The notes under the pieces: model-generated
The model's database searches: none
What the model saw: only the letters and a program-made list of their open reading frames with translations
What the model was told of the DNA's origin: nothing
Program-made: the position numbers and the translations under genes
Part shown: in pieces, positions 1 to 6,084 of the stretch
Layout of the letters: the number at the start of each line of letters is the position of its first letter
Numbering within the stretch: the first letter of the stretch is position 1
Assembly: GCA_017853235.1 (NCBI GenBank)
Contig: JAFMJX010000043.1
Span: forward strand, 1 to 11,463
DNA from: Chitinophagaceae bacterium
GTDB lineage: Bacteria; Bacteroidota; Bacteroidia; Chitinophagales; Chitinophagaceae
Length of the DNA: 11,463 nucleotides
Direction of reading: 5' to 3'

Positions 1-1242
1 ACCTTCAATTTTGTCAAAAATAAAATGTGCTTGGGCTGCAGGATCATTGCCGCCAATTAAATGACTGCCATGTGTAGCAGTTGTTCCAGATACCAATATT
101 CGGTTTCCTTTACGAACGGCTCTGCTGTATCCAGCCATTGTTTCCCAACTGGTTCCTGATAAAGCTTTTGTTTTTCCAGTAGCATCTTCAAAAGTGGGAT
201 AAGGAGAAGCTACTTCTTTCACATGATGGCTTAAGTCTCCACTTGCCGTTAAAAATGGCGGCTTTCGATATTCATCACCACAATCACCAGGTATTTTATT
301 TCCTAGCGATAATATGTTTTGTATATTTTTTTGCTCATCTTGAGACAAACTTGTTTCAAATATTTTTTTATTTTCTATAATATGTTCTGATGCACCCATT
401 CTTGCTCCAATAATCACTCCGCCCACAGCTGGTTGATTTTTAATGTAAGCACTTGCGATGGTGGCGATAGATACTTTATGATTTTGCGCAATCTCATGAA
501 GTGTTTGTAGCAATTTTTGATACCACTGCCAACCTCCAGCAGCATCAATATATCGTTTGTATTTCATTTGTGACCATGTCAAACTTTCGTTTAACACAGG
601 CTCTTTGACCCCTAACCATTTTTCACTAAAAAATCCTCCAGCGACAGTACCAAATGCAAGTAATTTAATATTATGCTTTAAACAAGTACTTGTCATTTGT
701 TGAGAAGCACGTTGATCCAAAAGAGAATAACAAACTTGATTGCTGACAATTGAAATTCCTGTTTGTACTACCATATTTAAATGGGCTTCATCAAAATTGG
801 TTAATCCTATATTTGCAATAAGTCCTTGTTCTTTTAATTTTTGCAATCCCATTAACGCATCTAACCAACTTGGATCTGCATAGTTCCATGCATGAAATTG
901 CATTAAGTGAATTTGTTCTTGTTGTAATCTTAGTAAAGATTTTTTTACTGCTTCTTCAATTTGTGCAGCAGTGACTGCGCCTGGAGTAGGTACCCACTTT
1001 GTTAATAATTGTACATTCTTTAAACCATATGTTTTGTGAAATACACCTGCCACTTCTTCTGCAGAACCATAATGGTCCGCCATATCAAAACTAGTAAACC
1101 CTTGTTCATAGTATGCGTGCATTGCTTTAGCAGTTGCAATAGGATCCACTTTTAGGCCATTTCTTTCAAGGTCTGCAATCTGCCACAATCCTATTAATGC
1201 TTTTGAAATAGTTAAACTATCACTCAATTTGGTTTGATTCAT
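1..1242 (-). CDS. aldo/keto reductase fused to RidA/YjgF-like domain (3' end cut by window)
   Basis: The ATG at 1242-1240 opens a frame that stays open for 414 codons to base 1, so the C-terminus is missing. Residues ~5-310 are an aldo/keto reductase (NADPH-dependent carbonyl/aldose oxidoreductase, TIM barrel). The expected catalytic tetrad is visible: D53 and Y58 in FDMADHYGSAE, K82 in LLTKW, and H117 in QFHAW. SNQVCYSLLDQR (167-178) fits strand 6, and VIIGARMG (276-283) fits the cofactor-phosphate loop. A linker (~316-362) rich in Cys, Asp and His follows. Residues ~366-414 match the start of a RidA/YjgF fold: GYSRAVRKGNRILVSGTTA, then a D-P-A-A-Q helix and DKIEG. RidA proteins hydrolyse reactive imines/enamines or related compounds. 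The signature Arg of that fold would lie beyond the edge. There is no signal peptide, so it is probably cytoplasmic. The gene begins 10 nt after the permease stop, suggesting one operon. The substrate is unknown. The reductase call is firm; the RidA call rests on a partial domain. Confidence 0.8.
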   Translation of the reverse strand, partial: MNQTKLSDSLTISKALIGLWQIADLERNGLKVDPIATAKAMHAYYEQGFTSFDMADHYGSAEEVAGVFHKTYGLKNVQLLTKWVPTPGAVTAAQIEEAVKKSLLRLQQEQIHLMQFHAWNYADPSWLDALMGLQKLKEQGLIANIGLTNFDEAHLNMVVQTGISIVSNQVCYSLLDQRASQQMTSTCLKHNIKLLAFGTVAGGFFSEKWLGVKEPVLNESLTWSQMKYKRYIDAAGGWQWYQKLLQTLHEIAQNHKVSIATIASAYIKNQPAVGGVIIGARMGASEHIIENKKIFETSLSQDEQKNIQNILSLGNKIPGDCGDEYRKPPFLTASGDLSHHVKEVASPYPTFEDATGKTKALSGTSWETMAGYSRAVRKGNRILVSGTTATHGSHLIGGNDPAAQAHFIFDKIEG

Positions 1243-1252
1243 TTTTTATTTT

Positions 1253-2734
1253 TTAATATTCCGATGGCAATTGTTTAAAATAATTTTTATTTAATCCTGA
1301 TTTTTTTAACTGCCTCCAATACCACATAAATAATAGCGTACCCAATCCCATCACCGCAAGCCACACATAAGTGGCGTGATAATACCAAACTACCCTATAT
1401 ATTTCCAAATCATTTTTGACATTAATATACAATAACCAAGATAAGCTTAACACACCTAAAATTGCGATTACTTTTTGGGCGGTTTTATTTTTTATAACAC
1501 TTATTTGCTCAGCTAAGGTTGGATTGTTTTTTCCAATAAATAATAAGGAAATACAAATCAAAATAAAATTAACCAACATAGATATTACCATAATGTCAAT
1601 TCCTAAAAAGATATCACTTGCAAAATGGCTGCCTAATATTCCTATCGTAGAAACGATACCACTAAATAAAATAGCCCAATGAGGTGTTTGAAATTTAGGA
1701 TGTACATTAGTTAACCATGTTGGAAATAATTTGTCTTTGGACCAAGCAAAAACTAATCTAGATACAGATAGAATCATAGATGGTAAATCTTTTAATAAAG
1801 CAATACAAGCGCCCAACATGATTAATACCGACCAAAATGGGGGCAATATATAATCTAATAAAGTAGTGGCAGATATATCCTTCATACCCGCTAAGTCGCG
1901 TACAAAATTCCAAGGAACAATTTTATATACACTATATGTAAATAATAAATAAAATAAACTTACACTTATAATGGTGATGATAATAGCTCTAGGTAATGCC
2001 TTGCTTGGATTTTTTGCTTCTCCTCCAGCTTGTGCGATAGAATCAAATCCAATAAAACTTGCAAACAATACAGCACTTGCTGACATAAAATTATTCCAAT
2101 CAAATTGACCCGGAAGATGCTTGATGATAATACTTTCTTTTAAAATTACACCATGTATAAAATCTTGTTCGGTATATAAAAAACCAGCTAAAATAACAAG
2201 ACTTGCTAATAAGAAGGTGATGATGACCAACGTGATAATAGTAAACTGGTAAGTTTTAATGCCAAAAATATTAATCAAAATAAATAACCATAACAACCCT
2301 AATGAAATAAATAGTCTTGCGGTAGGATCACCAAAAAAAAGAGCTGTTCCATCCCAGTGTAAGGTGACACATACATCTCTAAAAAAAGGAACAACCATGT
2401 AGGACACCACACCAATTACAATAGAAAGACCAAACCATTGTGAAAAACTAGCTACAAAACCCCAATAGGGATGGGTAGACCTGCTGGCATATACATAACT
2501 GCCTCCTGCACGAGGCATAGCACTTGATAATATTGCATAAGTAAGCGCTGCAAATAATGCAGGAAAAGCAGCGACTAAAAATGCCGGTAAAATATAGGGT
2601 CCAATACCAGGTACATTTTTTTGTAACATGAAGGGCACTATATAAATAGAAGCACCAATCATGGATGAAATTCCTGTAGCAACTAAGCCTGTAACAGAAA
2701 TATTTCGCGATAAAGATGTTTGGGGCTGACTCAT
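1253..2734 (-). CDS. APC-superfamily amino acid/polyamine-type permease
   Basis: This 493-residue inner-membrane protein has about 12 hydrophobic segments, roughly at 14-37, 47-70, 92-118, 139-157, 163-185, 216-237, 248-270, 298-320, 352-370, 376-400, 421-437 and 452-474. The broken-helix-1 motif of the APC fold is present as GISSMIGASIY (21-31). The helix-6 region reads FIGFDSIAQAGGEAKNPSKA (227-246), matching the classic G-F-D...E-x-K-N-P pattern, followed by P248 and R249. SRLVFAWSKDKLFPTWL (325-341), with VHPKFQTPHW after it, is the usual helix-8/9 loop. Length and motifs fit a complete secondary transporter for amino acids, polyamines or related organic cations; I cannot name the substrate. 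The start has no clear Shine-Dalgarno; the ATG is preceded by an A/T-rich leader, normal in Bacteroidota. The AKR-RidA gene follows after 10 nt, so this permease probably imports the compound, or a precursor of it, that the fusion enzyme acts on (inference). Confidence 0.9.
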   Translation of the reverse strand: MSQPQTSLSRNISVTGLVATGISSMIGASIYIVPFMLQKNVPGIGPYILPAFLVAAFPALFAALTYAILSSAMPRAGGSYVYASRSTHPYWGFVASFSQWFGLSIVIGVVSYMVVPFFRDVCVTLHWDGTALFFGDPTARLFISLGLLWLFILINIFGIKTYQFTIITLVIITFLLASLVILAGFLYTEQDFIHGVILKESIIIKHLPGQFDWNNFMSASAVLFASFIGFDSIAQAGGEAKNPSKALPRAIIITIISVSLFYLLFTYSVYKIVPWNFVRDLAGMKDISATTLLDYILPPFWSVLIMLGACIALLKDLPSMILSVSRLVFAWSKDKLFPTWLTNVHPKFQTPHWAILFSGIVSTIGILGSHFASDIFLGIDIMVISMLVNFILICISLLFIGKNNPTLAEQISVIKNKTAQKVIAILGVLSLSWLLYINVKNDLEIYRVVWYYHATYVWLAVMGLGTLLFMWYWRQLKKSGLNKNYFKQLPSEY

Positions 2735-2801
2735 AATTAATTAAGCAATTATTAATGCTGTAAATTAAATAATTATGACGGAATGAAAGGTTTTAATATC
2801 A

Positions 2802-2837
2802 TAAAAAAACCCAATCCATTTTAAAAGATTGGGTTTT
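2802..2837 (-). terminator. Rho-independent terminator after the LTxxQ lipoprotein gene
   Basis: A perfect 11-bp inverted repeat lies at 2806-2816 and 2827-2837 (arms AAAACCCAATC and GATTGGGTTTT), with a 10-nt A/T-rich loop. Read on the minus strand, the stem is followed by a run of seven T residues (2809-2803, overlapping the A/T end of the stem), the layout of an intrinsic terminator. It starts 17 nt past the stop codon of the lipoprotein gene and lies upstream of the permease start. It should therefore end the lipoprotein transcript and give the permease operon its own promoter. Confidence 0.85.
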
Positions 2838-2854
2838 AGAGACACTTGGTTATT

Positions 2855-3589
2855 TTAGACTCGTTTATATTTTTCTTTTTGACACTTTATCCATTTCTCA
2901 TATTGAGAAGCGGATAATATTTCTTTTACTGTGTTTAAATATAATTCTTCACAATTTTTTATTTTTCCAGCAGCAACTAATCTTGCAGTTGCTTGTGTTA
3001 ATTTTTCTTGAACGCGCCCTTTTAATGCAGTAATTTGATCGTTTCTTGATAATTCAATTTTCGTATTTCTTTCTGTTTTTTGTGCTAAAGTAAGTGAACC
3101 GTTGTTGTACAGTAACAACACCGAATCCATGCTAAATCGAGCTGCTGCAATAATTCTCGCTTTTTCGGCTTTTGCCCAAGCTTCTAATTCTCTATCTAAA
3201 TTGTTTAATACCAGCCTATTCGCCTCCATACAGGATTGCTTGGCTGTATTAGCTGCTGTTAATTTTTCTTTTTGTGCTTTAGTAATTTCTAAACCATTTA
3301 AACAAAGCGTATTTGAATCTAAAGTTTTGGCTGTTTCGCCGGTCACTTTAACTAATCCAAAATAATCAGTAGTGATGAAAGATGGATAACTTACAATTGT
3401 CACATCCGAGGTGATAGTCGCGTCTACTACAACCGGGTTATTGATGACTGTTTCTAAAGAACTTGCTAATGCAGCAGGTTGCTCATCGGCTAGTAAAGCA
3501 ACAACCGGTTCATTGTTATTTTTAGAACATGCCCATGCGATAACAGTAATGACTATAAAGAGCCTTGTAATACTAAATAACTTTTTCAT
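2855..3589 (-). CDS. Spy/CpxP-like helical lipoprotein with three LTxxQ-type motifs
   Basis: This 244-residue protein has a basic N-terminus, a hydrophobic stretch (10-20) and an AWA-C21 lipobox followed by SKNNNE, so it is probably a lipoprotein of the periplasmic face. The Trp in the lipobox is not ideal. Residues ~30-90 look like a low-complexity or beta region; ~93-244 is almost entirely helical and charged. Three copies of an [LI][TS]xxQ pattern occur: ITKAQ (102-106), LTLAQ (166-170) and LSASQ (225-229, followed by YEKW). LTxxQ motifs mark the Spy/CpxP family of periplasmic chaperones and stress sensors, and an L-S/T-x-x-Q-Y-x-K-W ending is common in related Bacteroidota proteins. Besides C21 there are four cysteines, C96/C120 and C213/C236, each pair flanking a motif. 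The gene is monocistronic, with its own terminator, and diverges from an FKBP gene. Family membership is by motif only; an uncharacterised lipoprotein is the alternative. Confidence 0.5.
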   Translation of the reverse strand: MKKLFSITRLFIVITVIAWACSKNNNEPVVALLADEQPAALASSLETVINNPVVVDATITSDVTIVSYPSFITTDYFGLVKVTGETAKTLDSNTLCLNGLEITKAQKEKLTAANTAKQSCMEANRLVLNNLDRELEAWAKAEKARIIAAARFSMDSVLLLYNNGSLTLAQKTERNTKIELSRNDQITALKGRVQEKLTQATARLVAAGKIKNCEELYLNTVKEILSASQYEKWIKCQKEKYKRV

Positions 3590-3825
3590 ATGCCATTATT
3601 TAAGAAATGTTGTGTGTTTGACAATCTCTTTTTTTAAAGGTTTATCTTAAAAACAATCTAAATATTCAAGCTTGCTTATCTAAATTTAAATTTTTATTCA
3701 AATATTTAAATCATTTTTATCCTTTCTTTTATTAACTCATTGAAATTTAAGCAATTGAGATATTTTTTTCATTCATTTTATTTCAATTTTAGGTTGTATG
3801 TTTATCCTATCAAAATAAATGGAGT
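3590..3825. other. divergent intergenic region between lipoprotein and FKBP genes
   Basis: These 236 bp are very A/T-rich and must hold the 5' control signals of two genes reading outward. Visible elements are a CAAGCTTG palindrome near 3668-3675 and repeated ATTTAAAT-type palindromes around 3684-3710. On the plus strand TATGTTTA (3797-3804) is one mismatch from the Bacteroidota -7 element TAnnTTTG, but no TTG sits at the proper -33 distance, so I do not call a promoter. I see no ORF or RNA gene here. Confidence 0.6.
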
Positions 3826-4854
3826 ATGAAAAAATGTATGCTTTTTCTGATTTTGGGGTTGCACTTTATTAGTGGATATGGTCAACAAGTAGTGAGTGCC
3901 AATTTGCCTATTAGTACAAATACCAAATTGACTTCTTTAATCACTACCGTTAAAACATCTTTACTTGATCAAGGTAAAAAAGGACAATTAGGGATGACCA
4001 CTTCTCAATCTAAACTTTATTTTAATTTAGGTAAAAAAAAGACCTCCATTGTATTTGAAGTACCTAATGCCAGTAGCCTATTGACAAGTGGAATTAAAAC
4101 AAGAGTAATTTCCAAAAATTCTGTTGCTTGGGACTTTGATGCAAAAAAAGAAAGTCAATATAAATTATATATAGCCAACGCCAGTGATTCTGCTCAAAAT
4201 TTTATGGTGTATTCGGGGTATATTTATTTTCCTGAATTGAATAAATGGAAACTAATTGCAAGTTTTAAAATAAAAGAATCTAATGAAACAATAAGTACTG
4301 CAACTACTTTTAATACTTTTTCAACAGCTTCCACATTAGATGATATTTTTATAGACTGTTGGGGTCAACGTGAAAATGGATCCTGGTTAAAAATCAAATC
4401 TACTGCAGTTCAAAATCCAATGCTTCAACCTTTTTCAGATATAGACAGTACAGAACAATCTCAAATTGATAATCGTCTTATTCAAAAAGCGATTCAAAAT
4501 AAAGAAACAGATGCTACTCAAATTAAAGAAGGTTTATATTATACTTTAATGAAAACATCTTCGAGAACCGAAGTAGTTCATATGACTGACACGGTTTCAA
4601 TTTATTACAAAGGGTATATTATGGGTACTGATATTATTTTTGATCAAACTTCAAATGAAACCAGAACATTTCCACTTGGAAGATTGATTAGAGGCTGGCA
4701 AATAGGATTAAATAATACAACTATTGGAGATAAAATAAAATTACTCATTCCATCAGGTTTAGCCTATGGTATCAGAACCCGATCTCCTAAAATTCCACCT
4801 AATTCAATTTTAGTTTTTGAGATAGAAACTGTAGATGCCAAACCCAAAAAATAA
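3826..4854 (+). CDS. secreted FKBP-type peptidyl-prolyl isomerase with large N-terminal domain
   Basis: This 342-residue protein starts with a signal peptide (MKKC then a hydrophobic core, likely cleaved after G-Y-G19), so it is periplasmic or surface-exposed. Residues ~235-338 are an FKBP domain catalysing prolyl cis-trans isomerisation. Aligned by eye to human FKBP12, the pocket is kept: Y261 (Y26), F272-D273 (F36-D37), F282 (F46), L287-I288 (V55-I56), W291 (W59), Y314 in LAYG (Y82) and F331 (F99). Activity is therefore likely. Residues ~60-200 form a separate domain. The segment YIYFPELNKWKLIASFKI (132-149), then WGQRENGSW, resembles the C-terminal part of DUF3472; this is a weak, memory-based match. 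Residues ~205-235 look like a charged helical linker of the kind that precedes FKBP domains. The ATG at 3826 is kept because MKK supplies the signal-peptide charge, although the nearby GGAG (3821-3824) would be too close to it and rather far from the in-frame ATG at 3838. It ends 4 bp from the convergent gene. Confidence 0.9.
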   Translation: MKKCMLFLILGLHFISGYGQQVVSANLPISTNTKLTSLITTVKTSLLDQGKKGQLGMTTSQSKLYFNLGKKKTSIVFEVPNASSLLTSGIKTRVISKNSVAWDFDAKKESQYKLYIANASDSAQNFMVYSGYIYFPELNKWKLIASFKIKESNETISTATTFNTFSTASTLDDIFIDCWGQRENGSWLKIKSTAVQNPMLQPFSDIDSTEQSQIDNRLIQKAIQNKETDATQIKEGLYYTLMKTSSRTEVVHMTDTVSIYYKGYIMGTDIIFDQTSNETRTFPLGRLIRGWQIGLNNTTIGDKIKLLIPSGLAYGIRTRSPKIPPNSILVFEIETVDAKPKK

Positions 4855-4858
4855 AAAA

Positions 4859-5995
4859 CTATTTTGTGATAGGTTTGTAATCAAAAGGCAACATGTACCC
4901 TAATTTCTCAGCCCAGCCTAAATAACCGGAAAGTAGCAGGTTGTTTGATTCTGCAAAACTTCCATTAGGATATACCATTATGGGTTGATGTAATAATAAT
5001 GTTAATTCGGAACTGATGTAAGGTAGATTAAAATTAGATCGATACCTACTTGTGTAAAAATAAGGTGCTTGTTTATTTTTATATGCTACTAACAAATAGT
5101 TTTTAAAATACATGCCAACAGTATTGTCTGAAATTCCATAAGCAATACTGTCTCCTACTAAATAATCACTGGCCATTTCATATCTTACCTGATCTGTGTT
5201 TTCTAAGTTTGCATTTCCATCAATGATTATTTTTGCACCATTTCGATCTAAAATTTTAACCATTCGTCTAACTTCAAAATTATTTTCTTTGATTTGATTC
5301 GTGAATACGCTTCTCATGAAATGCATCAAAGACCCTTTATAAATTTCTTCTCTTTTATTTATTACTTTTTTAGAATCACTATTTTTTAAATTTTCAAAAA
5401 ACGGATACCCTTGGTAAAAGGTTCGATTGTTTAAAAAATCATGTGAAAATTCGATTAAATCATAATGTAATAAATACCCTAATTTTTTATTTTCTACTAA
5501 AATGGTTTCTTCAGCGAACGCCTTTAATACGCTGTCTTTTCTTTTAAATTGAAAATGTATGACATTGGGATTTAAAATTTTACAATCTGCATTAATGGGG
5601 TATGACCCAATAAATTGTTCTAAAAAAAACTTGCCCCAAAGCTTCCAGCCATCTTTAATATAAGTTCTCAACACTACTTCGGGTAAATCATTTGCTTTAG
5701 AAGATAAATCAATCGTTAAATTATCTAACTTTTCTTCTAAAGTTAATGGTACCATTTTTGTCGCATATCCTAAACTTGACAATACAAGTTCGAATTTACC
5801 TGCTGCCGGCGTTCTTACACTAAACATCCCATTGGCATCTGTTCTAGTTCCAATTGAAGAATTGCTGATATATACATTGACATTTTCGATAGGTGATTTA
5901 GTATCTTTATCAATTACTTTTCCTTTTATCATAGCTTGGCCAGCTCCAATAAAATAGATAAACATTAAAATAATTGATAAAAATTCTTTTTTCAT
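4859..5995 (-). CDS. carboxypeptidase-like regulatory domain envelope protein
   Basis: This 378-residue protein has a signal peptide (MKKEFLSIILMFIYFIGAGQ, cleavage near residue 20). Residues ~22-98 form a CarboxypepD_reg-like beta-sandwich: IKGKVIDKDTKSPIENVNV, then S-x-G-T-R-T-D-A-N-G-x-F (47-58) and the L-S-S-L-G-Y motif (72-77). This domain is the usual N-terminal module of SusC-type receptors, but here there is no plug or barrel. The remaining ~280 residues follow a pattern I associate with a Bacteroidota family of unknown function: FIGSYPINADCKILNPNVI (128-146), ENKKLGY, FYQGYPFF, and YKGSLMHFMRS (219-229). A periplasmic or outer-membrane location is likely; the role is unknown. The stop lies 4 bp from the FKBP stop, and the start is 89 bp from the start of the divergent MG2/plug gene. 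The length looks complete, and no defect is visible. Confidence 0.75.
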   Translation of the reverse strand: MKKEFLSIILMFIYFIGAGQAMIKGKVIDKDTKSPIENVNVYISNSSIGTRTDANGMFSVRTPAAGKFELVLSSLGYATKMVPLTLEEKLDNLTIDLSSKANDLPEVVLRTYIKDGWKLWGKFFLEQFIGSYPINADCKILNPNVIHFQFKRKDSVLKAFAEETILVENKKLGYLLHYDLIEFSHDFLNNRTFYQGYPFFENLKNSDSKKVINKREEIYKGSLMHFMRSVFTNQIKENNFEVRRMVKILDRNGAKIIIDGNANLENTDQVRYEMASDYLVGDSIAYGISDNTVGMYFKNYLLVAYKNKQAPYFYTSRYRSNFNLPYISSELTLLLHQPIMVYPNGSFAESNNLLLSGYLGWAEKLGYMLPFDYKPITK

Positions 5996-6084
5996 AATAT
6001 GTTAAACTACGTAAAAATACAAAAGTTAATTACTATAATATCTTAATTTTATAAAAGTAATTCATAAAAAATAATCGTTTTCCA

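Noticed and set aside
1416..1682. Plus-strand open frame of 88 codons
   Set aside because: It is antisense to the permease, which has strong family motifs; the product has no recognisable features.
3102..3120. GTTGTT...AACAAC inverted repeat
   Set aside because: It lies inside the lipoprotein coding region, is short, and arises from ordinary Leu-Tyr-Asn-Asn codons; no regulatory role can be supported.
3797..3804. TATGTTTA as a Bacteroidota -7 promoter element for the FKBP gene
   Set aside because: It is one mismatch from TAnnTTTG, but no TTG lies about 19-21 nt upstream, and such matches are expected by chance in A/T-rich DNA.
4839..4877. Possible bidirectional terminator (CAAACC/GGTTTG, with inner AAAATA/TATTTT)
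   Set aside because: The outer stem is 6 bp around a 27-nt loop and the inner one is all A/T; it lies over both gene ends and is too weak to support.
6044..6051. TAATTTTA as a -7 promoter element for the MG2/plug gene
   Set aside because: There is no -33 TTG at proper spacing, and the whole 89-bp divergent gap is A/T-rich.
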